Source of the DNA: Lacimicrobium alkaliphilum
Lineage (GTDB): Bacteria; Pseudomonadota; Gammaproteobacteria; Enterobacterales; Alteromonadaceae
Length of the DNA stretch: 39,360 bases
Reading direction: 5' to 3'
Assembly (NCBI RefSeq): GCF_002591895.1
Contig: NZ_NISX01000028.1
Location: 1 to 39,360 of the forward strand
A model generated the notes under the pieces. The model made no database searches and was not told where the DNA came from. It saw only the letters and a program-made list of their open reading frames with translations. This document shows, in pieces, positions 31,296 to 39,360 of the stretch (position 1 is its first letter; every line of letters begins with the position of its first letter). Made by a program: the position numbers and the translations under genes.

Positions 31296-34061
31296 TTATG
31301 ATACCAAAGGGGCACTTGCTTTGAATTTGCTCATATTGCTGATGATTTCGCCTTTCAGCTGTACATCATCATTTGGCCCCGGCTGGTTGTACAGCAACAG
31401 CTGAGCCGGTTTGCCGCCTTTAATGAGTTGCTCAAGAAAAAGGACAACCTCATTAAGGCTCAGACGCTCTATTTGCGTACTAAGCTGATGTTGCTGATCA
31501 AAGTCCCTGTCCTGATTACCAATTGCCAGCCACAGCCTTTGGCTGCGCATCGATAAACTGGTATCACTGGCGGTTAATTGTTTGCTGATACTGGATTTTA
31601 ATCCTTTCCATTCCTGTTCCGGGATGGATTGAATCAGCTCAGTTGCCCGGAGTAGAAAGCTGTCAATATGCATTACCAGATTTTCCACTGAATGTGTCGG
31701 TGACTGAATATAAAAGCCAATTCCGGGGTGTTGGTTGTAGGGCATATAGCCTGAGCCCACTACATAGCCCAATTGTTTTTCTGTGCGCAATTGATTGAAA
31801 AACGGTCCAGATAGAAGTTGCTCTGTGAGAATGGAGCGGGCAATACCGCCGACAGAACGGTCAGGTGATTGCAGATAGAGCAAAACGGCGTTTTCTCCGG
31901 GTTGACAGCGAACAGGCAACAGATAGCGTTGTGCTGACTCGAGACTGACGATCCTGCGTGGAATAGACGCTATGGGTTGTGCTTTTGCCAACAATGCCGT
32001 GCTGATGTTGGCAGAGAATGTGCGTGCCTGTTGTTCAGACCAGTCACCGTAAGCGAAGGCGTCAAGATGCAATTGCTTCAGTAGCTGATATTGCATTGTT
32101 CGCATCTTCTCTGGGGTTGCTGTGTCTAGAATAGGGAGCATATCCAGGGGGGAATCAGATAATGGCTGCAACAGCACTGACAGACGGGTAAAGAGCCTGT
32201 TGATTGGCTTGTTGAGCAAGTTATTCTGCATGGCCTGCCATTGCCTGGCTCTGGCGTGTTCAAACTGGTTGTCAGAAAATTCGAACCGCATTACATCATA
32301 TACAATTTGCTCAGCCAGCTCGAATTGACGGTCGCTGAAGCCGCTGGTGTGCAGAGAAAAACCACCCTGATGGGCATAAAAGTGAAAATTCAGCCCTGCA
32401 ATCATGGCCTGATAGTATTGCTGATTCAGTTTGTCCTGAACCATGCTGGTCCAGATACGTTTGTAACACCGTAGTTCGGGGCTATCCTCAATCGCGGCAC
32501 TATCGAATGATAAATAAAGTTCACCTTTTGGCTGGTTAAAGTGTGGATCCTGACCAAACCAGAATTTGAATCCGGTATTACTGATCAGTTGTTGCGGCAA
32601 GCTGAATGCGGGATCCATTTGATGAGGTTCAGTGCGCACGCACAGGTATGGATTGGCTTCAGGTAATTGCATATCAGGGGCAATGTTTGCGTCAAGTAAT
32701 TGCTGCCTGAGCGATGCAGAGAGCTTCTCTACGGCGTAAGGCGTGGAATACCAGCGAGCCTCTCTGTCAGTTTCCAATTCCGGCATAATCAGTTTTAAGC
32801 GCATATTGTCGGGATTGAGTTGTGCAAGAATCGATTGAATCAACTCCGGCTCGTAACTATCCATCAGATATTCTCCAATCAACAGATGCTCCTGCGGATA
32901 ATGATGCATCTGTTCGGAAAGGCCTGACGCTAGCTCAATGGATCTGGGTTTATCATGAAAATCGAACGCCAGCTGATTGAACTGTTTTCTTTCATCAAAA
33001 CGCCAGCGACTGATCCCTTTGCGCTTTATCAGCTTCAGATAGGCAAAAATATCCGTCAGCACACGAGACCATTGTGACGCCCCTTTGACCGTTAATTGCA
33101 GGTTAATATTAAAGTCTTTGAAGTTACTGCCATGGATTCCGCCTCCTGCACTAAGATTGGTGGCCAGCCCCTGCTTTTTCAGGTGGCTTAGCAAACTGCC
33201 CTGACCTTCATCGCCGATCAGGTGGCTGAGCAGATAGAGGGGTTTGCTGCGGTAGTAAGGTTGAATATCGGGTAGAGCGAAGGTGACAATCATGCGTCGG
33301 GCTGTTTTTATCGGCACGACTTTAAGGATTAACCCCAGATGCTCTGGCAAATACAGTGGTGGGAGTTCCTGCGCCGGGACTTTTTCTCTCTGAGGAATTG
33401 CTTCAAAATATTGCTTTACCAGGGTGCTGCTCTGATCGAGGGGTAAATCTGATACCACACACAGGCAAATATTCGTTGCATGGTAATGCAGGCTATGCAT
33501 CGTGCGGAGCATTTTTTGTAGCTCTGAAGCGCTGAATTGAGAGAATACCTGTGAATTCCCCACAGAGAATTTACTGAACGGATGGGCATGATTACAGGTT
33601 TCTTTATGTACTTGATAAAGGCATCGTAAGTCGTCTTTTTGCTTAAGACGAAACTCAGCATCGATGGAATGGATTTCCGATTCGATATCCGTGACCGAAA
33701 AGTTGGGCTGTTGCAGCATAGCCGAAAATTGTTCCAGAGCAGGCCCGAGGGCTTGTGTCAATGTATCAAAATAGAAACTCGAGTGTTCGGTTCCGGTCCA
33801 TGCATTTACATGCCCACCTGACGATGACAGATAGTCCGCCAGGTGATTGGGGCGATTAAATTTCTGGCAACCTAAAAACAACATATGCTCAAGCAGATGT
33901 GACAAACCCTCGCACTCTGTGGGGTCCTGGAAGTGTCCCATTGCAATCGTCGCTGAAATCGCCGACTTTTTGCTGCCGGAATCTTCTACCAGTAAAACGC
34001 GTAAACCATTGGTCAGTGTCAGATACTGGTAACGGCATTGATCATGTTTGCTTTGAATCAC
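31296..34061 (-). CDS. M16 family zinc metalloprotease (insulinase/pitrilysin type)
   Basis: A 921-residue peptidase of the insulysin/pitrilysin (M16A) group, which degrades peptides and small polypeptides inside a closed chamber. The inverted zinc motif HxxEH is HLLEH at 55-59; the third zinc ligand, Glu136 in SIDAEF, lies 77 residues after His59, exactly the spacing of pitrilysin. Middle and C-terminal non-catalytic M16 domains fill the rest, with RTEKQLGYVVGSG in the C-terminal half. E. coli pitrilysin (962 residues) is periplasmic, but this protein has no visible signal peptide. The start is a GTG with GGAGG 11 bases upstream. It is divergent from sixA. Confidence 0.92.
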   Translation of the reverse strand: MIQSKHDQCRYQYLTLTNGLRVLLVEDSGSKKSAISATIAMGHFQDPTECEGLSHLLEHMLFLGCQKFNRPNHLADYLSSSGGHVNAWTGTEHSSFYFDTLTQALGPALEQFSAMLQQPNFSVTDIESEIHSIDAEFRLKQKDDLRCLYQVHKETCNHAHPFSKFSVGNSQVFSQFSASELQKMLRTMHSLHYHATNICLCVVSDLPLDQSSTLVKQYFEAIPQREKVPAQELPPLYLPEHLGLILKVVPIKTARRMIVTFALPDIQPYYRSKPLYLLSHLIGDEGQGSLLSHLKKQGLATNLSAGGGIHGSNFKDFNINLQLTVKGASQWSRVLTDIFAYLKLIKRKGISRWRFDERKQFNQLAFDFHDKPRSIELASGLSEQMHHYPQEHLLIGEYLMDSYEPELIQSILAQLNPDNMRLKLIMPELETDREARWYSTPYAVEKLSASLRQQLLDANIAPDMQLPEANPYLCVRTEPHQMDPAFSLPQQLISNTGFKFWFGQDPHFNQPKGELYLSFDSAAIEDSPELRCYKRIWTSMVQDKLNQQYYQAMIAGLNFHFYAHQGGFSLHTSGFSDRQFELAEQIVYDVMRFEFSDNQFEHARARQWQAMQNNLLNKPINRLFTRLSVLLQPLSDSPLDMLPILDTATPEKMRTMQYQLLKQLHLDAFAYGDWSEQQARTFSANISTALLAKAQPIASIPRRIVSLESAQRYLLPVRCQPGENAVLLYLQSPDRSVGGIARSILTEQLLSGPFFNQLRTEKQLGYVVGSGYMPYNQHPGIGFYIQSPTHSVENLVMHIDSFLLRATELIQSIPEQEWKGLKSSISKQLTASDTSLSMRSQRLWLAIGNQDRDFDQQHQLSTQIERLSLNEVVLFLEQLIKGGKPAQLLLYNQPGPNDDVQLKGEIISNMSKFKASAPLVS

Positions 34062-34155
34062 CGGTTGTCATGCCTCCGGGGGTGTTTACAGGATATGAAA
34101 TAGGATAATCTATGCAATTGCAACTTCATTGCAGTTTTCAGGGTATTTCAACTTA

Positions 34156-34620
34156 ATGCAAATCTTCATTATGCGTCATGGTGAGGCACAAAGCCGATTT
34201 TCACAGGACGCCAGCCGTGAGCTTACATCGCAGGGCACAGCCGAATCTGTAGCAACGGGGCTCTGGTTACATCAGAGTGCTGCAGAGATGGATTTGGCAA
34301 TTGTCAGTCCCTATATCCGGGCGAGGCAGACACTCAAGGCCATACAACGCAAGCTGCCAGTAAATGAAGTAATACATACTGAGGATGTGACGCCTTACGG
34401 CAATGCCGACGAATTTTATGATTACCTTCTGGCCCTGAGAGAAACCCGACCCGAACTGAAAAGGGTACTGATTGTTAGTCATATGCCTTTTGTCAGTGCA
34501 TTGGTTGATGCGCTGTGTGGTCAACAACATTCATTGCTATTTGCGACCGCCGGTGTGGCAGAGCTTCACGTTTTACCAGATGAGGTGAGAGCCAGTCTGA
34601 TTCGCCAATATATTCCCTGA
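34156..34620 (+). CDS. sixA: Phosphohistidine phosphatase SixA
   Basis: A 154-residue histidine phosphatase. The phospho-acceptor motif RHGEA is at 7-11 with His8 as nucleophile; the second catalytic histidine is in VSHMPFVS (about 111-118). SixA removes phosphate from histidine phosphotransfer proteins, shown in E. coli for ArcB and for the nitrogen phosphotransferase protein NPr. The ATG at 34156 fits the family start MQIFIMRHGEA; an earlier in-frame start at 34129 would add nine residues. The ribosome binding site is weak. E. coli also carries sixA next to fadJ and fadI, so the linkage here is ancestral. Confidence 0.93.
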   Translation: MQIFIMRHGEAQSRFSQDASRELTSQGTAESVATGLWLHQSAAEMDLAIVSPYIRARQTLKAIQRKLPVNEVIHTEDVTPYGNADEFYDYLLALRETRPELKRVLIVSHMPFVSALVDALCGQQHSLLFATAGVAELHVLPDEVRASLIRQYIP

Positions 34621-34850
34621 GTCTTCAGCATCCTGTTAGCCGCTGCCACCAGGCGAGGCTAAAAGGCCCTGGTGACGTCATGATCTTTTGATATCGCCCC
34701 CTGGAACTTCAGGAACATGCCTTGCCTGATTGTTTCAGCCTTCGTTGGGTGATTCATTATCTGGATGGTTCGGTATTGTTGGCGTTAATTGATCATTTTC
34801 TCTTTAGCTTCTGAGGCGCTTACCGATAAAGAGCAGAGGAGGAGAGAGGT

Positions 34851-35072
34851 ATGTCGGGTAAAACGCTGCCTGCGTATTTACAGCAGGTGTTGGAAAATCA
34901 TATCGCACAGTCGGATTTAGTGCGGGACAAAGAGCTGGAAGATATTTTTCGTGGCTTAAACCGTCTGAATGATAACGTTGAGCGCCTCAAAGCTGTGATC
35001 CTGAAACGCAGACAAGAGTCGTCAGCAAGCGTGCCGCAAGCACCTGTTAAAAACAAAACAGGGAAAGAATAA
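34851..35072 (+). CDS. Small coiled-coil protein
   Basis: A 73-residue, charged, soluble protein with a very strong ribosome binding site (GAGGAGAGAGG) before the ATG. Residues 15-50 are predicted helical with heptad-like spacing of Leu/Ile/Val (LEDIFRGLNRLNDNVERLKAVIL), and the tail is Lys/Pro/Ser-rich. I do not recognise a family. It stands between sixA and yfjD, convergent with the latter; their stop codons are only 2 bases apart, so there is no room for a separate terminator. Confidence 0.7.
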   Translation: MSGKTLPAYLQQVLENHIAQSDLVRDKELEDIFRGLNRLNDNVERLKAVILKRRQESSASVPQAPVKNKTGKE

Positions 35073-35074
35073 CC

Positions 35075-36376
35075 CTAACTACTCTTATTTTCGTCTTTGC
35101 CATGTGCATATGGGCGATAGGAAAACGGCATTACCCGCACTGACTTGACCATATTCTCATTGGTTTCAATAATTTCGAGTGGATATCCCGCAATTCTGCA
35201 ACACAGGTTAACCTGTGGGATTTCTTCAAAGTGTTCAATGATTAGTCCGTTCAGCGTTTTCGGCCCTTCCGTGGGAAACTGCCAGTCCATTTCTTTATTC
35301 AGATCGCGGATGTTTGCGCTGCCATCCACCAACACGCTGCCGTCAGATTCAAGATTCACCTCTTTACTATGAGTCGGCAGAATGGTCGTGGTGAAATCCC
35401 CCACGATTTCCTCCAGTATATCCTCCAGCGTTACCAGCCCCTGAATATCGCCATATTCGTCCACCACTAAGCCAATCCGCTCTTTGGCGGCCTGAAATTT
35501 GTATAGCAAGGTATGCAACGGGGTGGACTCAGGGGTGAAATAGATCTCCCTTACCGCCCGCAATAAACTGGCTTTGGAAAACTCGTCTTTGGTGAGTAAT
35601 TTAAGTGCATCACGCATATGCAGAAAGCCAACAGCGTCATCAATATTATCCCGGTAAAGCAGCACACGCGTATGCTGGGAATGGAAGAGTTGTTTCTGAA
35701 TAGACTTCCAGTCGTCGTTCACATCGATGGCGACAATTTCGTTGCGTGGGATCATAATATCCTCAGCGGTGACCTTTTCCAGGTCCAGTATTCCCACCAG
35801 CATCTCCTGGTGCTGCTTGGGGATCATGGCACCGGCTTCATGCACCACAGTGCGAAGCTCTTCACGACTCAGACTGTCTTCTCCGCTGCTGGCCGGATTA
35901 ATACGAAACAGGATAAGAATTCCGTTGGTAAAGCCATTGATGATATAAACCAGTGGATAAAACACTTTAAGCAGGGGAAGCAGAATAAAGGAGCTGGGAA
36001 AAGAGATTTTCTCCGGATACAGCGCCGCCAGAGTTTTTGGTGTTACCTCAGCAAAGACCAGGATCACCAGAGTCAGCGCAAAGGTAGCAATAGCGATACC
36101 AATATCCCCAAACAGCCTCATTCCAATAATAGTGGCAACCGCCGACGCGGCAATATTGACAAGATTATTGCCGATTAATATCAGCCCAATCAGCCTGTCA
36201 GGTCTCAACAAGAGTTTGTGTACTCTGTTCGCACCACTATGGTTTTCTTTGACCAGATGCTTCAGTCGATAGCGGTTGATCGACATCATGCCGGTTTCCG
36301 AACTGGAGAAATATGCAGAGAGTACAATTAAGACGGCCAGCAGAATAAAGAGCGAACCGGTAGTGATCTCGTCCAA
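35075..36376 (-). CDS. yfjD: CNNM/CorC-HlyC family transporter (YfjD-like)
   Basis: Membrane protein of the CNNM/CorB-type family, associated with magnesium and divalent-cation export. The DUF21 membrane domain (about 1-175) contains AYFSSSETGMMSINRYRLKH and AEVTPKTLAA. A CBS pair follows (about 195-320, VTAEDIMIPRNEIVAI and LVVDEYGDIQGLVTLEDILEEIVGDF), then a C-terminal CorC/HlyC domain. I prefer a TTG start at 36376, which has AGGAAACC upstream and gives an N-terminus (M)DEITTGSLFI that aligns with E. coli YfjD; an in-frame GTG at 36421 has its GAGG only 2 bases away. It is downstream of ypjD in the same orientation, as in E. coli. Confidence 0.9.
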   Translation of the reverse strand: MDEITTGSLFILLAVLIVLSAYFSSSETGMMSINRYRLKHLVKENHSGANRVHKLLLRPDRLIGLILIGNNLVNIAASAVATIIGMRLFGDIGIAIATFALTLVILVFAEVTPKTLAALYPEKISFPSSFILLPLLKVFYPLVYIINGFTNGILILFRINPASSGEDSLSREELRTVVHEAGAMIPKQHQEMLVGILDLEKVTAEDIMIPRNEIVAIDVNDDWKSIQKQLFHSQHTRVLLYRDNIDDAVGFLHMRDALKLLTKDEFSKASLLRAVREIYFTPESTPLHTLLYKFQAAKERIGLVVDEYGDIQGLVTLEDILEEIVGDFTTTILPTHSKEVNLESDGSVLVDGSANIRDLNKEMDWQFPTEGPKTLNGLIIEHFEEIPQVNLCCRIAGYPLEIIETNENMVKSVRVMPFSYRPYAHGKDENKSS

Positions 36377-36460
36377 AAAAGGTTTCCTGTTTAAGTTACT
36401 GAACTGACTAAAAGCAGCCACGTCCTCTGATCAGAATCAGGGAGTGTGACAAACTTGAGA

Positions 36461-37255
36461 TTACATTCCCAGCAAAACTTCTTTTACAAATCGGCTGCCA
36501 AAGTAGGCCAGAGTCAGGATCACGGCGCCAGTGACGGTTCCTATTATAATAGGTTTGCCTCGCCAGCCCAGTTTATGGTGACCGACAAGCAAGGTTGCAA
36601 ACAATAGCCATGCGAGTAATGAAAGAACGGTTTTGTGAGCCTGATGTTGAGCAAACATATCATCCAGAAATACAAAGCCGCTGATGAGTGACAGGCTGAG
36701 TATTAACGTACCAATCAGAAGGAGTCTGAAAAATATTCGTTCTACAATCATCAGTGGAGGCAGGGATGAGTGCAGCAACGATACTTGCTTATGCTTCAGC
36801 CTGAAATTGATATACGAAAGTTGCAGGGCGTACAGCATACTGATTATCAGACAGCCGTAGGCAAACAATGCCAGAGTGATATGAGTTATTAACGCCGGGC
36901 GCAAATCAATATGCATCACATAAGAGTCAGGAACCAATTGATTGGTCAATACAATGATCGCAGCAAACCCGTAGACCATGGGCAGAAGCAGGGCATTAGG
37001 CAGGCTGAATGAAGCAATAGTCATCGAAAGGGTGATCATAAGGGCGACCAGCGATGCCACGTTCAGGATACTCATATTCTGCCCGGCGCCGCTGAATATG
37101 CCGTCAATAACCAGTATCATATGGGCAACCACCGCCAGGCTCCCTACCAGAACTGATAATTTGTGTTTTGGCCCTTCCTGATGAAATAACCTGGCGCTGA
37201 TATGACCCACTGCGATCAGGTAAAGTGCACAGACGGCAAGTGCCATTATTAGCAT
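36461..37255 (-). CDS. ypjD: YpjD, CcsA/cytochrome c assembly-family membrane protein
   Basis: A 264-residue inner-membrane protein with about eight hydrophobic segments, the same length as E. coli YpjD. It belongs to the cytochrome c assembly (CcsA/CcmC-like) fold but lacks a recognisable Trp-rich WWD haem-handling motif, so haem export should not be assumed. Its position upstream of the CNNM transporter gene and divergent from ffh is conserved in gammaproteobacteria, and a functional link to the CNNM protein in metal-ion handling is likely from this linkage. The ATG is preceded by AAAGGAG with an 8-base gap. Confidence 0.9.
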   Translation of the reverse strand: MLIMALAVCALYLIAVGHISARLFHQEGPKHKLSVLVGSLAVVAHMILVIDGIFSGAGQNMSILNVASLVALMITLSMTIASFSLPNALLLPMVYGFAAIIVLTNQLVPDSYVMHIDLRPALITHITLALFAYGCLIISMLYALQLSYINFRLKHKQVSLLHSSLPPLMIVERIFFRLLLIGTLILSLSLISGFVFLDDMFAQHQAHKTVLSLLAWLLFATLLVGHHKLGWRGKPIIIGTVTGAVILTLAYFGSRFVKEVLLGM

Positions 37256-37443
37256 GCAGTATTCTCCTTTGGCAGCATAAAGCGCTTTTATCTCCCGCTG
37301 ACATCCCTACTTTGGGGTGGGTTGGCTATAATCGGTTGCTTAACCAGATAAATTCAGCCCAAGTATATCCCCTGAGGTCAGGCTAGACCAGAGATGAAAT
37401 GTTGACTTAACATTGGCCTGTATAGATCCCGTTCTGAGTTAGG

Positions 37444-37449
37444 TATAAT
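37444..37449 (+). promoter_or_regulatory. Candidate -10 element of ffh
   Basis: A perfect TATAAT at 37444-37449, 64 bases before the ffh ATG. No convincing -35 box is found at the usual distance. A second TATAAT at 37327-37332 in the same intergenic region is an alternative. Confidence 0.35.
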
Positions 37450-37513
37450 CCCCGCCAATAATGATTCTTTTTGAATGTATTAGTCAGCAACACCAGCGAG
37501 TCAGGAAAAATAG

Positions 37514-38896
37514 ATGTTTGAGAATCTGAGTGAACGGTTAGGTAAAACCCTTAAAAATATCAGCGGCCGGGGCCGACTAACCGAAGACAATATTAAAGAT
37601 ACCCTGCGTGAGGTCAGAATGGCCTTGTTGGAAGCCGATGTCGCGTTACCTGTGGTGCGTGAATTTATCAGTCAGGTTAAAGAAAAAGCCGTCGGTATAG
37701 AGGTAAGTAAAAGCCTTAATCCGGGTCAGGTATTTATCAAGATTGTTCAGGCCGAGCTGGAAGCCATCATGGGTCAGGCCAATGAAAAGTTGGACCTGTC
37801 GTCGCAACCACCAGCGGTGGTCATGGTAGCAGGCCTGCAGGGCGCTGGTAAAACGACGAGTATTGGCAAATTGGCGAGGTTCCTGCGCGAGCGGGAGAAG
37901 AAAAAGGTACTGGTGGTCAGCGCCGATATTTACCGCCCGGCAGCGATTAAACAGCTTGAAACCCTGGCCTCTGAGGTTCAGGTTGGCTTCTACCCCTCCA
38001 GTGCCGATCAGGATCCGGTTGATATTGTTGAAGGCGCCATTGAACAGGCCCGTAAACAGTTTTTTGATGTACTGCTGGTAGATACGGCCGGTCGTCTTCA
38101 TGTAGACGACAAAATGATGGGGGAGATCAAGGCTCTGCACCAGGCGATTCAGCCTATAGAAACCCTGTTTGTGGTGGATGCAATGACCGGGCAGGATGCG
38201 GCGAATACGGCCCAGGCGTTTAACGAGGCGCTGCCGTTGACCGGTGTGATACTGACCAAGGCAGATGGTGATGCCAGAGGCGGTGCAGCCCTTTCTGTAC
38301 GCCATATCACCGGGAAGCCGATAAAATTCTTAGGCATGGGTGAGAAATCCGATGCCCTCGAACCTTTCCACCCAGAGCGTGTTGCCTCCCGTATTCTCGG
38401 GATGGGCGATGTGCTTAGTCTGGTTGAAGAAATTGAGCGTAAGGTTGATAAAGATAAAGCCCAGAAGCTGGCCAAAAAAGTCCAGAAAGGTAAAGGCTTT
38501 GATTTGCAGGACTTTAAAGAACAACTTGAGCAAATGCGTGATATGGGCGGCATGATGTCACTGGTAGATAAGATGCCGGGGATGGGCAATATGTCGGCAC
38601 AGATTAAAGACAAGGCTAACGACAAGTCCTTTAATCAGATGGAAGCCATTATCAACTCTATGACACCGGGTGAACGTCAACGGCCAGAAGTGATCAAAGG
38701 TTCCAGAAAACGCCGTATTGCAGCGGGCTCGGGTACCCAGATTCAGGACGTGAATCGGTTGTTGAAGCAATTTACCCAGATGCAGAAGATGATGAAAAAG
38801 ATGTCCGGTGGCGGCATGGGCAAAATGATGAAGCGTATGAAGGGTATGATGCCTCCGGGCGGCCCCGGTGGTCCGGGCGGAATGTTTCCCCGCTGA
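37514..38896 (+). CDS. ffh: Signal recognition particle protein Ffh
   Basis: The GTPase of the bacterial signal recognition particle; it binds 4.5S RNA and signal sequences of nascent membrane proteins and docks with FtsY. It has 460 residues (E. coli 453). The N domain is about 1-90. The G domain has the P-loop GLQGAGKTT at 107-115, VDTAGR near 190 and TKADGDARGG near 247. The methionine-rich M domain is about 300-435, with the RNA-binding stretch ERQRPEVIKGSRKRRIAAGSG. The tail is Gly/Met/Pro-rich (MMPPGGPGGPGGMFPR). The gene usually precedes rpsP-rimM-trmD-rplS; these would lie beyond the right edge. Confidence 0.98.
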   Translation: MFENLSERLGKTLKNISGRGRLTEDNIKDTLREVRMALLEADVALPVVREFISQVKEKAVGIEVSKSLNPGQVFIKIVQAELEAIMGQANEKLDLSSQPPAVVMVAGLQGAGKTTSIGKLARFLREREKKKVLVVSADIYRPAAIKQLETLASEVQVGFYPSSADQDPVDIVEGAIEQARKQFFDVLLVDTAGRLHVDDKMMGEIKALHQAIQPIETLFVVDAMTGQDAANTAQAFNEALPLTGVILTKADGDARGGAALSVRHITGKPIKFLGMGEKSDALEPFHPERVASRILGMGDVLSLVEEIERKVDKDKAQKLAKKVQKGKGFDLQDFKEQLEQMRDMGGMMSLVDKMPGMGNMSAQIKDKANDKSFNQMEAIINSMTPGERQRPEVIKGSRKRRIAAGSGTQIQDVNRLLKQFTQMQKMMKKMSGGGMGKMMKRMKGMMPPGGPGGPGGMFPR

Positions 38897-39360
38897 TCGC
38901 ATTGAGGGGTGAGGGATATGTGTGAGCTGAAGCCGCTACTCTCGATTTATGCTACTAACCACCACGAACCACACCAAAAGCACGCACAAAAGAAATACTA
39001 ACTACGGGGACACAGAGGGCACAGAGAAGTGGAGGGGTACGCCGTTGATACCTCTGTGTTCTCTGTGTCTCCGTGGTGAAAGCTTTTAAGGGGCCTGTAG
39101 TCAGGTTTCTTCGTGCGCTTTATGGTCCAAAAGCCTCGAACCACGAAGGACGCTAAGAGCACGAAGATGGCAGAAGGAAGGGTTGTTCGTCACAAGGGAG
39201 AGCTCGTCGTCCTGATAAAAATCAGGGCCTCATAAACACAGCTGCGTAGTGAAAAGACTTCCCAGCCGCCTGATACAGATACCGGGTCAAGCCCGGCCCC
39301 CCTTGATCGTTAAATTGATACTCCGCTTTACCGATTTATTGTGATTCACTATTATTCATA
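38897..39360. other. Intergenic region downstream of ffh
   Basis: These 464 bases show no convincing gene or T-run terminator. A palindromic repeat element occupies about 38961-39168. The remainder up to the window edge has no recognised feature, although the rpsP promoter could lie in it or beyond. Confidence 0.5.
38961..39168. repeat. Imperfect palindromic interspersed-type repeat
   Basis: The core is a 23-base inverted repeat: left arm 39004-39026 (ACGGGGACACAGAGGGCACA...) and right arm 39052-39074, matching at 20 of 23 positions with the mismatches being A/G changes. An outer, looser pair lies at about 38976-38995 and 39106-39126, and a related ACCACGAAGG...AGAGCACGAAG unit at about 39140-39165. 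Elements with this cacagag/cacgaag wording recur in many proteobacterial genomes as short non-coding repeats. No transposase gene is present. Confidence 0.65.

Noticed and set aside
34034-34081. Nine-codon leader frame overlapping the M16 protease start
   Set aside because: It begins just after GGAGG but is too short and unremarkable to separate from chance.
34649-34672. Hairpin CACCAGG/CCTGGTG after sixA as a terminator
   Set aside because: The stem is 7 bp with a long loop and no T-run follows, so a terminator call is not supported.
38918-39001. 27-codon frame after ffh preceded by GAGGGGTGAGG
   Set aside because: It has a good ribosome-binding-like sequence, but the second half is translated repeat (HHEPHQKHAQKKY), so it is most likely accidental.
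39004-39168. Possible CRISPR-like or tandem repeat
   Set aside because: The units are inverted and irregularly spaced, with no equal-length spacers and no cas genes nearby.

Overview
The window (about 39 kb, moderate GC) reads as a chromosomal segment of a marine-type gammaproteobacterium, most likely an Alteromonadales/Alteromonadaceae relative. This rests on the ypjD-yfjD block divergent from ffh, the fadI-fadJ and sixA linkage, and the Gram-negative lipoproteins and envelope proteins. The genus is inference. No tRNA, rRNA, CRISPR array, prophage or intact insertion sequence was seen.

Layout. 54-7347: a DUF2237 protein, a UbiG-type methyltransferase, a very large secreted GH19-like chitinase with its own terminator, an EamA-family exporter and a glycine-zipper envelope protein. 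7596-10960: a membrane-anchored gamma-glutamylcyclotransferase-like protein, a lipoprotein, and a compact minus-strand set consisting of a small membrane protein, an RsbQ-like alpha/beta hydrolase and a PAS-GGDEF diguanylate cyclase. 11640-15411: a DUF3336/patatin phospholipase divergent from a DUF445 membrane protein and a TraB/GumN-like protein. 15530-17943: an overlapping operon TetR - wax ester synthase/DGAT - DUF4156 lipoprotein. 18005-22170: an unrecognised protein divergent from HMG-CoA reductase, followed by a GMC oxidoreductase. 22293-25752: the fadI-fadJ beta-oxidation operon with a readable promoter and FadR-like operator. 25866-31112: two very small proteins sharing a bidirectional terminator, then a 1498-residue two-component-propeller/PAS/GGDEF/EAL sensor. 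31296-38896: an M16 metalloprotease divergent from sixA, a small coiled-coil protein, the CNNM transporter yfjD and ypjD, and ffh. The right end carries a palindromic interspersed-type repeat.

Themes. Lipid metabolism dominates the centre: acyl-ester synthesis by WS/DGAT, a patatin lipase, HMG-CoA reductase and beta-oxidation, with transcriptional control by a TetR protein and probably FadR. Two c-di-GMP enzymes are present. One is coupled to an RsbQ-like hydrolase, a relative of the plant strigolactone/karrikin receptors. In Bacillus, RsbQ works through a PAS domain on the RsbP phosphatase; here the PAS partner is a diguanylate cyclase. This is the most interesting candidate system in the window.
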